Below are positions 8,424-16,594 of a stretch of DNA of 64,000 bases, piece after piece. Location of the stretch: NCBI RefSeq assembly GCF_040126305.1, contig NZ_CP149510.1:3855001-3919000 (forward strand). Reading direction: 5' to 3'. Under the pieces are notes generated by a model that did not search any database, was not told the DNA's origin, and worked only from the letters and a program-made list of their open reading frames with translations. The stretch comes from Pararhizobium sp. A13. GTDB lineage: Bacteria; Pseudomonadota; Alphaproteobacteria; Rhizobiales; Rhizobiaceae. The stretch's first letter is position 1, and each line of letters begins with the position of its first letter. The position numbers and the translations under genes are program-made.

Positions 8424-9128
8424 ATGAAAACCGCAGCAGTTCCCGCCAACGATCAGATCGACGTCAGCACACAATCTATCCGCGATTCCATCCGCGATGC
8501 GATCGTCGATCGCCGGCTGGCGCCGGGCACCAAGCTGTCGGAAGCGGATGTCGGCGCGCTGTTCAATGTAAGCCGCACCCTGGTCCGCGGTGCCCTGCAG
8601 GCACTCGCCTACGAGGGCCTCGTCAATGTCGAGAAAAATCGCGGCGCCTTCGTTGCCTACCCCTCGCCCGAAGAAGCGCGGCAGATTTTCGCCACGCGCC
8701 GGCTGATCGAGCCGGGCATTCTGCGCGAAGCCGCAAAACATATGGGTCCCTCGCATCTTCAACACCTGCGGCAGCTGCTGATGGAAGAAGGCCGGCTTAT
8801 GGCAGAGCGCGGCCAGACGGCCCGCCGTGCCGAGATCAAGGCCTCCGGCGATTTTCACCTGATGCTCGCCTCCATGACCGGCAATGCCGTGATGCAGCGC
8901 TTCATGGACGAACTCGTCGCCCGCTCATCGCTGGTCATCGCCCTCTACGGCCAGTCGGCCATTTCAAGCTGCGGCCATCAGGAACACCAGGACATCGTCA
9001 CGGCGATCGAGAACGGCGATCTCGACCGCGCTTGCCATCTGATGATCCACCACATCGACCATATCGAGGCCGACCTCGATATGCGCGAAAACAAGGGCAG
9101 CGACCTTCGCGAAGCCTTCAAGCTCTAG
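8424..9128 (+). CDS. GntR family transcriptional regulator, FCD (FadR/VanR) type
   Basis: The 234-residue protein has an N-terminal winged helix (residues about 15-80) with the GntR recognition pattern LSEADVGALFNVSRTLVRGAL followed by the wing sequence NRGAFVAYPS. The C-terminal FCD domain shows the family's acidic and histidine residues for a metal or effector site (DFHLMLASMTGN, EHQDIVTAIENGD, MIHHIDHIE). It is divergent from the importer/racemase/amine-oxidase operon, the usual arrangement for a local repressor that responds to the transported compound or a breakdown product. The start chosen gives the complete DNA-binding domain. Confidence 0.9.
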   Translation: MKTAAVPANDQIDVSTQSIRDSIRDAIVDRRLAPGTKLSEADVGALFNVSRTLVRGALQALAYEGLVNVEKNRGAFVAYPSPEEARQIFATRRLIEPGILREAAKHMGPSHLQHLRQLLMEEGRLMAERGQTARRAEIKASGDFHLMLASMTGNAVMQRFMDELVARSSLVIALYGQSAISSCGHQEHQDIVTAIENGDLDRACHLMIHHIDHIEADLDMRENKGSDLREAFKL

Positions 9129-9171
9129 CTTCCAGCCCCGCTCGCGCCAGGCTTCGTGCCCAACAAATCCT

Positions 9172-9200
9172 TTTATTTCATAAGCATATACCGAAATAAA
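9172..9200. repeat. Short AT-rich inverted repeat
   Basis: TTTATTTC and its complement GAAATAAA are separated by 13 bases, downstream of the GntR gene and upstream of the DUF982 gene. It could be a regulator site or a weak hairpin; nothing else supports a function. Confidence 0.3.
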
Positions 9201-9259
9201 TAGCCGGTCGGAACCTTCGCCGGCGCCGCGCGTTACCGTGCCGTCAATTTGTAAGCAGC

Positions 9260-9508
9260 ATGAGGACGACCGTGAGCGACAAACGCTTTCCCACCCCCGT
9301 CAGAGTGATCGTCAAGCACCATCAGGAAAACATCATCGCCACCGCCTGGGACGCCGTCGAATTTCTTCGCCGCTGGCCGGCGAGGCGCAGCCTTGCATAT
9401 CGCCGCGCTTTGCAGCATTGCCTTGATGCCCTCGACGGCATTCGCAGTCCGAAGAAGGCCCGGGCCTCCTTCACCGCAGCGGTGCGGGAAGAAGGCTTGC
9501 TTGCCTGA
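9260..9508 (+). CDS. DUF982 domain-containing small protein
   Basis: An 82-residue protein matches the DUF982 pattern found in many paralogues in rhizobia: a short beta strand (PVRVIVKHHQEN), a helix with WDAVEFLRRWPARRSLAYRRALQHCLDAL, and a final helix ARASFTAAVREEGLL. The Trp-Asp-Ala-Val-Glu-Phe-Leu segment and the Trp-Pro dipeptide are the family landmarks. An in-frame GTG at 9272 is an alternative start. The function of the family is unknown. The gene stands alone between the GntR regulator and the methylated-amine cluster and seems unrelated to either. Confidence 0.75.
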   Translation: MRTTVSDKRFPTPVRVIVKHHQENIIATAWDAVEFLRRWPARRSLAYRRALQHCLDALDGIRSPKKARASFTAAVREEGLLA

Positions 9509-9574
9509 TTCCTGAAATCATTTCGGTTGAATCATGCCCGGACCGCTGTTCGGACATTTTTTATTTCGGCCGGC

Positions 9575-9614
9575 ACGCGGCATTTACGGCTTGAAACAGC
9601 CTTAAATGCCGCGT
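9575..9614. repeat. Long intergenic hairpin upstream of dmmDABC
   Basis: ACGCGGCATTTA pairs perfectly with TAAATGCCGCGT, and GGCT with AGCC inside, giving a near-continuous 16-bp stem around a TGAAAC loop. It sits 170 bases upstream of the dmmD start. No T-run follows on either strand, so an ordinary intrinsic terminator is unlikely; a regulatory hairpin or repeat element is possible. Confidence 0.55.
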
Positions 9615-9784
9615 TGAATACCGGCAGTACCGCTTGTTGCGATTGAAAAGCGCCCCCCACTTCGCCCATTCGCGAGACCGCATTTTCCCTTGAGAAATCC
9701 GCTTGCCGGGCTTGCCGTTCGGAAAAACGCGAATATACTCAGGAATAATTATTTCCACAGAGTGAAATATCGAGGGAACAAATC

Positions 9785-10918
9785 ATGGCATTGAGCTGGC
9801 GTTTTTCCGCCCTGGCAGACCGGCATCGGGCGTTGGGGTCGAAGCTTGAGGACTGGAGCGGCATGGGAACCGCCTGGACCTACGACAAGGACATCTACGA
9901 GGAACACATCGCCGTTCGCACCACGGCCGGCATCATGGATGTGTCGGGCCTGAAGAAGGTCCACCTTGTCGGCCCGCACGCAATCGCCGTGCTCGAATAC
10001 ATCACCACCCGCGACATGACCAAGATCTATCCCGGCAAGTCGGTCTATGCCTGCATGCTCAACGATCGCGGCCATTTCACCGACGACTGCATCGTCTACC
10101 GCACTGGCCCGAACGCCTGGATGCTGGTGCACGGTTCGGGCTCCGGCTTCGAGGAAATCGTCAAGCAGGCGCAAGGCCGCAACTGCGCCGTTCTCTTCGA
10201 TGACGACCTGCACGACCTGTCATTGCAGGGGCCGCTTGCCGTCGACTATCTCGAAAAATACGTGCCGGGCATCCGCGACCTCAAATATTTCCATCACATG
10301 CAGACGACGCTGTTCGGCGCGCCGGTGATGATCTCGCGCACTGGCTACACCGGCGAGCGTGGCTACGAAATCTTCGTGCGCGGCCAGGATGCCGGCATGG
10401 TCTGGGACCGCATCGTCGATGAAGGCAAGGCGATGGGCATTATTCCCGTCTGCTTCAGCGTTCTCGACATGCTGCGCGTCGAGAGCTACCTGCTGTTCTA
10501 TCCCTACGACAATTCTCAGATGTATCCATTTGCCAACGAGCAGCCCGGCGACAGCCTGTGGGAACTTGGGCTGGATTTCACCGTCAGCCCCGGCAAGACC
10601 GGCTTCCGCGGCGCCGAGGAACATGCCCGCCTGAAAGGCAAGGAACGCTTCAAGATCTTCGGCCTGCTGGTCGATGCCGACGGTCCGACCGACCTTGGCG
10701 ACGAGGTCTGGGCAGACGACAAAAAGGTCGGCGTCATCACCTGCCCGTCCTATTCCAAGCTCACCAACCGGTCGATGGCGATCATGCGGGTCGACGTGCC
10801 CTATGCCGTCCAGGGCGCCAAGCTCGAGGTGAAGGGCAAGACCGTCAACGCACCGGCGATCGCTCACACGATCACCTTCGACGATCCGGAAAAGAAGAAG
10901 CGAACGGCGCAGGGCTGA
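9785..10918 (+). CDS. dmmD: GcvT-like aminomethyltransferase, DmmD-like
   Basis: The 377-residue protein is a folate-binding aminomethyltransferase-type enzyme related to the glycine cleavage T protein. Its features are YEEHIAVRTTAGIMDVSGL and VLEYITTRDMTKI near the N-terminus, the folate/active-site region SRTGYTGERGYEIFV near residue 185, and a C-terminal beta-barrel domain with GVITCPSYSKLTNRSMAI. The same gene order (GcvT-like, DmmA, reductase, DUF3445) is known as dmmDABC, in which dmmD is needed for growth on methylated amines although the other three suffice for enzyme activity. I infer that it passes the released one-carbon unit to tetrahydrofolate. It is the first gene of the cluster; dmmA starts 10 bases after its stop. 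Confidence 0.75.
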   Translation: MALSWRFSALADRHRALGSKLEDWSGMGTAWTYDKDIYEEHIAVRTTAGIMDVSGLKKVHLVGPHAIAVLEYITTRDMTKIYPGKSVYACMLNDRGHFTDDCIVYRTGPNAWMLVHGSGSGFEEIVKQAQGRNCAVLFDDDLHDLSLQGPLAVDYLEKYVPGIRDLKYFHHMQTTLFGAPVMISRTGYTGERGYEIFVRGQDAGMVWDRIVDEGKAMGIIPVCFSVLDMLRVESYLLFYPYDNSQMYPFANEQPGDSLWELGLDFTVSPGKTGFRGAEEHARLKGKERFKIFGLLVDADGPTDLGDEVWADDKKVGVITCPSYSKLTNRSMAIMRVDVPYAVQGAKLEVKGKTVNAPAIAHTITFDDPEKKKRTAQG

Positions 10919-10928
10919 GGAGATCGGC

Positions 10929-11534
10929 ATGCTCGTAGCAGGGATCAAAAGCAGACCGGAATACAAGGGGCTCGACATCGATCCCCACGCCAAACGCCAC
11001 CTCTTCGTCCTCGAGGGCGAAGGGGCCGCGGCTCTTGCCGATCAGGTCGAGGCCAAGGGCAAGGAGTTCCTGGCAAAGTCGGAAATCCTTTATCTGGCGG
11101 CAGGTGCCGCTCCGAAAGCCTATGACACAAAGCTTTCGGCGCTCTCGCCCGATATTTTCTGGCAGGCGCCGACACTCCAGCCGCTTCTGTTTCGCCTGCG
11201 CGCCTGTCTCGATCTCGCGCGGATGGGAACCCGGCTTTACATCGCCGGCACCGAGGGCTTCATCGGCCAGATCATGCAGGTGGCGATGGAATACGGCATC
11301 GACTACCACTCGATCCACACCGAACATCGCGGCTCGACGGCGCGGCGCGTGCAGTGCGTGCACTGCAAGGGCATCACCGACAATGTGACGACGAGCCCCT
11401 TTGCCTGCACCCATTGCGGCCTGCCGCTGCTGGTGCGCGATCATTATTCGAGACGCCTCGGCGCCTTCCAGGGCGTCAACATCGATGCGGAAGAACCGGG
11501 TACCGCCCCAGCGCCTGAGGAGATGTTCCCGTGA
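10929..11534 (+). CDS. dmmA: Dimethylamine monooxygenase subunit DmmA
   Basis: This 201-residue protein matches the DmmA family, one of three subunits of the oxygenase converting dimethylamine to monomethylamine and formaldehyde. The N-terminal two thirds contain SKPEYKGL-like and LYIAGTEGFIGQIMQVAMEYGI segments suggestive of a nucleotide- or flavin-type fold. The C-terminal part has two Cys pairs (CVHCKG and CTHCGL, residues about 149-173) that could bind a metal, followed by DHYSRRLGAFQG. It overlaps the reductase gene by four bases (GTGA), which implies translational coupling and fixed stoichiometry in the complex. Confidence 0.8.
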   Translation: MLVAGIKSRPEYKGLDIDPHAKRHLFVLEGEGAAALADQVEAKGKEFLAKSEILYLAAGAAPKAYDTKLSALSPDIFWQAPTLQPLLFRLRACLDLARMGTRLYIAGTEGFIGQIMQVAMEYGIDYHSIHTEHRGSTARRVQCVHCKGITDNVTTSPFACTHCGLPLLVRDHYSRRLGAFQGVNIDAEEPGTAPAPEEMFP

Positions 11535-12496
11535 GCTTGAATACGGATATGCCCGTCAGGGTCGCGGCGGTAACGCAGGTGACCGACCTTGTAAAACGCT
11601 TCCGCTTCGAGCGGATGGACGGCCACCCCATGCCGTTCTTCTCCGGCGGCGCCCATGTTGTCGTCTCGATGAACGACAACGGCCTGTTGCGGCGCAACCC
11701 CTATTCGCTGATGTCCAACCCCGACGACAACAGCGGCTACGAAATCAGCGTGCTCAGGGTCCCCAACTCGCGCGGCGGCTCGGTCTTCATGCACGAGCAG
11801 GTCCGGCCCGGCGATCAGCTGACCGTCAGCCAGCCGGTCAACCTGTTTGCCGCCGATCATCGCGGCCGCAAGCACATCCTGTTTGCCGGCGGCATCGGCA
11901 TCACCCCGTTCATCGCCATGATGGAGCAGTTCAGCCGCGACAATGTCGCCTTTGAGTTGCACTACGCCATCCGATCGCGCTCGCACGGCGCCTATTGGCA
12001 ACAGCTGCTCGACCGCTACGGCCCGCGCCGGATCAAGATCTATGTCGACGAGGAAAAGACCTTCATTCCCGTCGCCGAGATCGCCGAGAACCAGCCGCTC
12101 GGCACGCATCTCTATGTCTGCGGCCCGGCCGGCATGATCGACGGCGTTTTGCTAACGGCGCTTAAAGCCGGATGGCCGAAGGAAAACCTGCATTCGGAGC
12201 GCTTCCTCGCGCCACCCGCCGGCCTGCCCTTCCAGGTCTTCCTCGAGGCGTCCAACATTCACATGACGGTCGGCGAGCATCAAAGCATCCTCGAGGCGGC
12301 CGAAGCCCATGGTTGCGACGCCCCCTACATGTGTCGCGGCGGCGCCTGCGGCCAATGCGAAACCGAAGTGCTCTCGTGCGACGGCACACTGCAACACAAC
12401 GATATCTACCTGTCGGACGAGGAAAGGGCGTCCGGCAAGAAAATCATGATCTGCGTATCGCGTTTCAAAGGCCAGCAACTCGTTCTTCAACTCTAG
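11531..12496 (+). CDS. dmmB: Ferredoxin-reductase subunit of dimethylamine monooxygenase (PDR/VanB type)
   Basis: The 321-residue protein has the phthalate dioxygenase reductase/VanB order: a flavin-binding barrel (RRNPYSLMSNPDD, residues about 55-67), an NAD(P)H-binding domain (FAGGIGITPFIAMM; CGPAGMIDG) and a C-terminal plant-type [2Fe-2S] ferredoxin domain with CRGGACGQCETEVLSC near residues 270-286 and a last Cys in IMICVSR. It would carry electrons from NAD(P)H to the heme-containing oxygenase subunit encoded next. Translation begins with GTG inside the last codons of dmmA. Aromatic demethylase reductases look alike, so the assignment depends on the neighbours. Confidence 0.8.
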   Translation: MSLNTDMPVRVAAVTQVTDLVKRFRFERMDGHPMPFFSGGAHVVVSMNDNGLLRRNPYSLMSNPDDNSGYEISVLRVPNSRGGSVFMHEQVRPGDQLTVSQPVNLFAADHRGRKHILFAGGIGITPFIAMMEQFSRDNVAFELHYAIRSRSHGAYWQQLLDRYGPRRIKIYVDEEKTFIPVAEIAENQPLGTHLYVCGPAGMIDGVLLTALKAGWPKENLHSERFLAPPAGLPFQVFLEASNIHMTVGEHQSILEAAEAHGCDAPYMCRGGACGQCETEVLSCDGTLQHNDIYLSDEERASGKKIMICVSRFKGQQLVLQL

Positions 12497-12514
12497 CACC
12501 GGAGAGCCGGAAAG

Positions 12515-13555
12515 ATGACCATCACGTTCAGGAACGAGACGTTCCGCGACGACTTCACCTTCCGCAACAGCCTCTACAACATCAGGCGCTTTCCCTTCCC
12601 CTTCGACCGCGACGAGTACATGTATTCGGTCAACATGGAACCGCATGTCCGGGGCAAAAAAGACAGCGTTTTCGAAAACCAGATCGACGTCGACGAACAT
12701 TACGTCGCCGAGATGCACGACAGGGCGCTGGTGCTGAAGGAAGACCCGCTGCGTTGCCAGGCCCTGCCGCACATGATGGCGGCGCAATGGGATACGCTGG
12801 AACTCCTGATGGAACATCAGGCACAGGACTACCCCGAGCATTTCACGCTCACAAAGAACGGCGACCGCTGGCACTGGATCAACCGGCCGATGGGGATCGA
12901 CGACACCTTTACCTTCGGCGATCCTTCCACTCTGCCCTATCCGCCGATGGAATATATTACGCGTCAGGCGCAGGGCGACTTCTGCATCGTCGACCAGCGC
13001 GACAACAATCTCTGGATGGATGCCGGCATGGTCACCACGCAGGCCGACTGGTCGCTCGATTTCGACATCGGCATGAATTTCATGGAATGGCACGGCCCCG
13101 TGCCACTCGCCCACCAGATCGGCGTCTTCGACCGGGCGCTGAAATTTCTCTTGAACCTGCAACAAGGCAAGCCGACGCGGCGCCTGAACTGGACGATGAC
13201 GGTCAATCCGCGCCTCGACACCAGCCCGGAAAACTACCACAAATGGGGACCGGACCGCACGACCGTCACGCCCGAGAATGTCGGCGAGAAGATGCATCTG
13301 CGCGTCGAACTGCAGAGCCTCTGGCGCCTGCCGCGCTCCAACGCCATCCTCTTCGTCATCCGCTGCTATCTCATCAGCTTTAACGAACTGGTGACCGTGC
13401 CGAAATGGGGCCGACGGCTACCACGTGTGCTGAAAAGCCTGCCCCCCGAGATCGTCGACTACAAGGGGCTGACACGCAACCGGCCGATCATGCTGGACTG
13501 GCTTTCGACATACGACGATGGATCACCAACCAGCCCCGGTATTTTTCCGGATTGA
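12515..13555 (+). CDS. dmmC: Heme-dependent oxidative N-demethylase (DUF3445), catalytic subunit
   Basis: The 346-residue protein belongs to DUF3445/PF11927, the heme-dependent oxidative N-demethylase alpha-subunit family. Family landmarks are the N-terminal FPFPFDRDEYMYSVNMEPH, the central LDFDIGMNFMEWHGPVPLA and the C-terminal HLRVELQSLWRLPRSNAILF. In known dimethylamine monooxygenases this subunit binds heme and is the site of N-demethylation, with the reductase and DmmA as partners. It follows dmmB by 18 bases with a GGAGAGCCGG ribosome-binding region. It lacks a signal peptide and should act in the cytoplasm. The tmm gene follows after a repeat-containing gap. Confidence 0.8.
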   Translation: MTITFRNETFRDDFTFRNSLYNIRRFPFPFDRDEYMYSVNMEPHVRGKKDSVFENQIDVDEHYVAEMHDRALVLKEDPLRCQALPHMMAAQWDTLELLMEHQAQDYPEHFTLTKNGDRWHWINRPMGIDDTFTFGDPSTLPYPPMEYITRQAQGDFCIVDQRDNNLWMDAGMVTTQADWSLDFDIGMNFMEWHGPVPLAHQIGVFDRALKFLLNLQQGKPTRRLNWTMTVNPRLDTSPENYHKWGPDRTTVTPENVGEKMHLRVELQSLWRLPRSNAILFVIRCYLISFNELVTVPKWGRRLPRVLKSLPPEIVDYKGLTRNRPIMLDWLSTYDDGSPTSPGIFPD

Positions 13556-13562
13556 AGTGCGT

Positions 13563-13722
13563 AAGCCCCTCCCCACCCCTCCCCGCAAGGGGAGGGAGCG
13601 ACCTCTTCCCCTGCATCCTCGCAATTCTTTCCAGCAGCCTCCAGGAAATAGCGTCGCCGGAACTTGATGGCAGAAGGGTCCAACGGGTTAAGCCCTCCCT
13701 TTTGTGGGGAGGGTTGGGAGGG
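13563..13722. repeat. Intergenic element bounded by GC-rich hairpins
   Basis: The left end holds CCCTCCCC-GCAA-GGGGAGGG and the right end CCCTCCC-TTTTGTG-GGGAGGG, and the two ends are inverted relative to one another (AGCCCCTCCCCACCCC against the complement of GGTTGGGAGGG). The stretch fills the gap between dmmC and tmm. It resembles, but is not identical to, the element at 5624-5738, and probably is a member of the same broad class of rhizobial palindromic elements. Confidence 0.5.
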
Positions 13723-13775
13723 TTCTTCTCCACCAACATTGCAAATACGAAAAATTGAAGAGGGAACTGAAAGAT

Positions 13776-15113
13776 ATGACCAGAGTAGCCGTGATCGGCG
13801 CGGGGCCCTCGGGCCTTGCTCAATTGAGAGCCTTCCAGTCGGCGGCCCAGAAGGGCGCTGACATCCCCGAAGTGGTCTGCTTCGAAAAACAGGCTGACTG
13901 GGGCGGCCTGTGGAACTACACGTGGCGCACCGGCCTCGACGAATATGGCGAACCCGTCCACGGCAGCATGTACCGCTATCTCTGGTCGAACGGGCCCAAG
14001 GAATGCCTGGAGTTCGCCGACTATTCCTTCGAGGAGCATTTCGGCAAGCCGATCGCCTCCTATCCGCCCCGCGCGGTGCTTTGGGACTACATCAAGGGCC
14101 GCGTCGAAAAAGCCGATGTACGCAAATGGGTGCGCTTCTCGACCCCGGTGCGCATGGTCCGCTTCGATGAAACCACGAAGAAATTCACGGTCACGGCTCA
14201 CGACCGCGTCGAAGACCGGATGTATGACGAGGAATTCGACTACGTCGTCGTCGCCTCGGGCCACTTCTCGACCCCGAACGTTCCCTATTTCGAGGGCGTG
14301 AAAACCTTCAACGGTCGCGTCATGCATGCCCATGACTTCCGCGATGCGCTGGAATTCAAGGACAAGGACGTGCTGATCGTCGGCCGCAGCTATTCGGCCG
14401 AGGACATCGGCTCGCAGTGCTGGAAATACGGCGCGAGATCGGTGACCACGAGCTACCGCTCCAAGCCGATGGGCTTCAAATGGCCGGAGCGTTTCGAAGA
14501 GCGTCCACTCTTGCAAAAGCTGGTCAACAAGACCGCCCATTTCGCCGACGGCTCGACCAAGGAAGTCGATGCACTGATTCTGTGCACCGGCTATCTGCAC
14601 CACTTCCCCTTCCTGCCCGACGACCTGCGCCTGAAGACCGCCAACCGCCTGTGGTCCGACAGCCTCTACAAGGGCGTCGTCTACGAGGACAACCCGCAGC
14701 TGATGTATATCGGCATGCAGGACCAGTTCTACACCTTCAACATGTTCGACGCGCAGGCCTGGTGGGCACGCGACGTGATCATGGGGCGCATCGAACTGCC
14801 CGGACCGGAAGAAATGAAGGCGCATTTCAACAAATGGCGCGCTCGCGAGGAAAAGCTGGAGGACGCCGAGCAGATGATCTGGTTCCAGGGCGACTATGTG
14901 CTGGAGCTTCTGGAAGACACAGACTACCCCAAGTTCGATGTCGAAGGCACCAACCAGACTTTCATGGAATGGGAACACCACAAGGCCGAAAACATCATGG
15001 GCTTCCGCGACCATGCCTACCGCTCGCTGATGACCGGCAACATGGCGCCGAAACACCATACGCCCTGGCTCGAAGCACTCGACGATACGCTCGAAGTCTA
15101 TCTTAAGAACTGA
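13776..15113 (+). CDS. tmm: Trimethylamine monooxygenase
   Basis: The 445-residue flavin-containing monooxygenase oxidises trimethylamine to trimethylamine N-oxide with NADPH and O2. It shows the FAD-binding motif [20 protein letters not shown] at the N-terminus, [16 protein letters not shown], the strongly Tmm-like [20 protein letters not shown] segment, the FMO fingerprint around [20 protein letters not shown], the NADP motif [14 protein letters not shown], and the C-terminal [15 protein letters not shown] longer frame opens at 13704, but I chose the ATG at 13776 because the flavin motif then begins at residue 3 and a GAGGGAA ribosome binding site precedes it. It is downstream of dmmDABC in the same direction and provides the first step of the pathway that tdm and dmmABC continue. 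Confidence 0.9.
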   Translation: MTRVAVIGAGPSGLAQLRAFQSAAQKGADIPEVVCFEKQADWGGLWNYTWRTGLDEYGEPVHGSMYRYLWSNGPKECLEFADYSFEEHFGKPIASYPPRAVLWDYIKGRVEKADVRKWVRFSTPVRMVRFDETTKKFTVTAHDRVEDRMYDEEFDYVVVASGHFSTPNVPYFEGVKTFNGRVMHAHDFRDALEFKDKDVLIVGRSYSAEDIGSQCWKYGARSVTTSYRSKPMGFKWPERFEERPLLQKLVNKTAHFADGSTKEVDALILCTGYLHHFPFLPDDLRLKTANRLWSDSLYKGVVYEDNPQLMYIGMQDQFYTFNMFDAQAWWARDVIMGRIELPGPEEMKAHFNKWRAREEKLEDAEQMIWFQGDYVLELLEDTDYPKFDVEGTNQTFMEWEHHKAENIMGFRDHAYRSLMTGNMAPKHHTPWLEALDDTLEVYLKN

Positions 15114-15140
15114 TATCGGCAGTAGCAGCCAATACAGAAA

Positions 15141-15172
15141 ATTCTGAAGGTCAGCGCTCTGACCTTCAGAAT
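15141..15172 (+). terminator. Perfect hairpin after tmm, probable transcription end
   Basis: ATTCTGAAGGTCAG and CTGACCTTCAGAAT form a 14-bp stem with a four-base CGCT centre, beginning 28 bases after the tmm stop. The following sequence is AT-rich (ATATCTTC) but has no true T-run, so its efficiency as an intrinsic terminator is uncertain. Confidence 0.5.
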
Positions 15173-15273
15173 ATATCTTCGCATTCTGAAACAAATGTCA
15201 AAGCGTAACGGAATATTATCCATCAGCATCAACACTCTTCCAATTCACCCTCCAGCAATCATGCGGGCCCGAC

Positions 15274-15873
15274 ATGGACTTTCTCAGCAGTGTACTTGGC
15301 CGCATGAACGGCTTCCTCTATCGGTGCCGAGCAGACGAGCATTATACGATGCTGGACATGACCGACGGCATGCAGCGCATATTCGGTTATCCGGTCGACG
15401 AGATCGTCGGCAACCGCGTCCGCACCTTCACCTCGATCATGTGCGAGGACGACGTGCCTATGATGGACGAGGTTGTCGGCAAGGCACTGGAAAGCCGCAC
15501 CGACTGGACGCTGGAATACCGCATCCGCCACAACAAGGGCCACTATCTCTGGGTCACGGAAACCGGCGGTGGCGTCTGGGGCAATGACGGCGAACTGCTC
15601 TTTCTCGAAGGCAGCATCGTCAACATCGAATCGCTCTACCAGCGCATCGACGAGCAGACCGCCGACATGCGCGCGACCGCCTCGCGGACGGCCGAGATCC
15701 TGCACTCGCTGCGCTACCTGAAACTGCTTGCCGTCAACGCCGGCATCGAGGCTGCACGCGCCGGAACGGCAGGTGCCGGCTTTGCCGTTCTCGCCTCGGA
15801 GATGCGCACCCTTGCCAATGATTCCGAGACTGTCGCCCGGGAAATCGCCACGGCCCAGCGCAGCTCGAGCTAA
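15274..15873 (+). CDS. PAS-domain protein with truncated chemoreceptor signalling tip
   Basis: The 199-residue protein joins a PAS sensor domain (residues about 8-115; DMTDGMQRIFGYPVDEIVGN, then WTLEYRIRHNKGHYLWV) to a fragment of a methyl-accepting chemotaxis hairpin. The conserved tip sequence is present as LKLLAVNAGIEAARAGTAGAGFAVLASEMRTLA, but the protein ends only about 25 residues later at AQRSSS, so the long coiled-coil return arm and methylation helices are missing. It has no membrane segment. It may be a compact cytosolic chemoreceptor-like signalling protein or the truncated remnant of a larger aerotaxis receptor. It lies between tmm and the toxin-antitoxin genes and may sense substrates or redox state of the amine pathway, but that is inference. 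Confidence 0.7.
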   Translation: MDFLSSVLGRMNGFLYRCRADEHYTMLDMTDGMQRIFGYPVDEIVGNRVRTFTSIMCEDDVPMMDEVVGKALESRTDWTLEYRIRHNKGHYLWVTETGGGVWGNDGELLFLEGSIVNIESLYQRIDEQTADMRATASRTAEILHSLRYLKLLAVNAGIEAARAGTAGAGFAVLASEMRTLANDSETVAREIATAQRSSS

Positions 15874-15985
15874 GGGTTTCGCGGTCAGCGCTCGGGTGGT
15901 GTTGTCGAGAATTTTGAGATGGCCGGAATAGGAATTTTTGTGATTTATTCTTAGCCATGAGAGGATGCTCGAAAGGAGTTTCAAC

Positions 15986-16252
15986 ATGGCAACAATGACC
16001 ATATCCCTGCCAGACCCAATGAAAGAATGGATCGAAGCCCAAATCAGCAAGGGCGAATACGCGAGCACAAGCGACGATGTACGTGATCTCGTGCGACGCG
16101 ATCGATCCCGCCGCGATCAGGAATTGACGATAGAAGAACTGCGGCAGATCGTTACGGAATCCCGATCCAGTGGCTCTGGCAAGCAAAGACTGGACCAGAT
16201 TTTCCAGAATGCCGAACGCATCGCGAATGCAAGGGGCGTGGTGCGTGACTAA
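15986..16252 (+). CDS. parD: ParD-type antitoxin
   Basis: The 88-residue protein is a type II antitoxin of the ParD/CC2985 kind. The N-terminal ribbon-helix-helix reads ATMTISLPDPMKEWIEAQI followed by GEYASTSDDVRDLVR, and the C-terminal part, which normally wraps the toxin, contains IEELRQIVTESRSSGSG. An upstream in-frame ATG at 15965 would add seven residues; the ATG at 15986 is preferred because the DNA-binding strand then starts immediately and an AAAGGAG sequence lies upstream of it. It overlaps the parE start by eight bases, as is typical. ParD neutralises ParE and represses the operon. Confidence 0.85.
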   Translation: MATMTISLPDPMKEWIEAQISKGEYASTSDDVRDLVRRDRSRRDQELTIEELRQIVTESRSSGSGKQRLDQIFQNAERIANARGVVRD

Positions 16253-16534
16253 CTACACGCTAACGAGGCGTGCCGAAGGCGATTTGCTGATCGTGTTTCT
16301 GGACGGCATCGAAATGTTCAGTCTAACTCAGGCTCGCCGCTACAAGGATGAACTTGAACACTGTTTTCAGTTGATCGCGTCCAGTCCGCAGATGGGCCGG
16401 CTTGCCCCGGCGATTGGCGAAGGCGTTCAGCGGCACGAGCATCAAAGCCACATTATTTGTACGAGGAAACCGAACACACCGTCACAATCCTCGCAGTCGT
16501 TCCTGCGCGAAGTGTTCGCCTGCTGAAACTCTGA
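16245..16534 (+). pseudogene. parE: ParE-type toxin, frameshifted near the C-terminus
   Basis: From the GTG at 16245 the frame encodes a ParE/RelE-fold protein (TNYTLTRRAEGDLLIVFLDG, SLTQARRYKDELEHCFQLIA, SSPQMGRLAPAIGEGV, RHEHQSHII). After the last Ile the frame goes wrong: the expected family ending LYEETEHTVTILAVVPARSVRLLKL is encoded one frame over and stops at 16534. The break lies at the T-run 16456-16458, where one extra T would restore a 96-residue protein of normal ParE length. As written, the frame ends at 16526 with an unrelated tail and loses the C-terminal strand, which in this fold carries toxicity determinants. An inactive toxin next to an intact antitoxin is plausible; an assembly error at the homopolymer is the alternative. 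Confidence 0.8.
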
Positions 16535-16594
16535 CGGACATTCCAGCGGTAGGATCAGCTGGCCGAGTTTATCAGCGGCCAGCGATCGCCAACC

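Noticed and set aside
9517-9565. GGACCGCTGTTCGGACATTTTTT as an intrinsic terminator of the DUF982 gene
   Set aside because: The T-run is present, but the stem in front is short and mismatched, so I could not support it.
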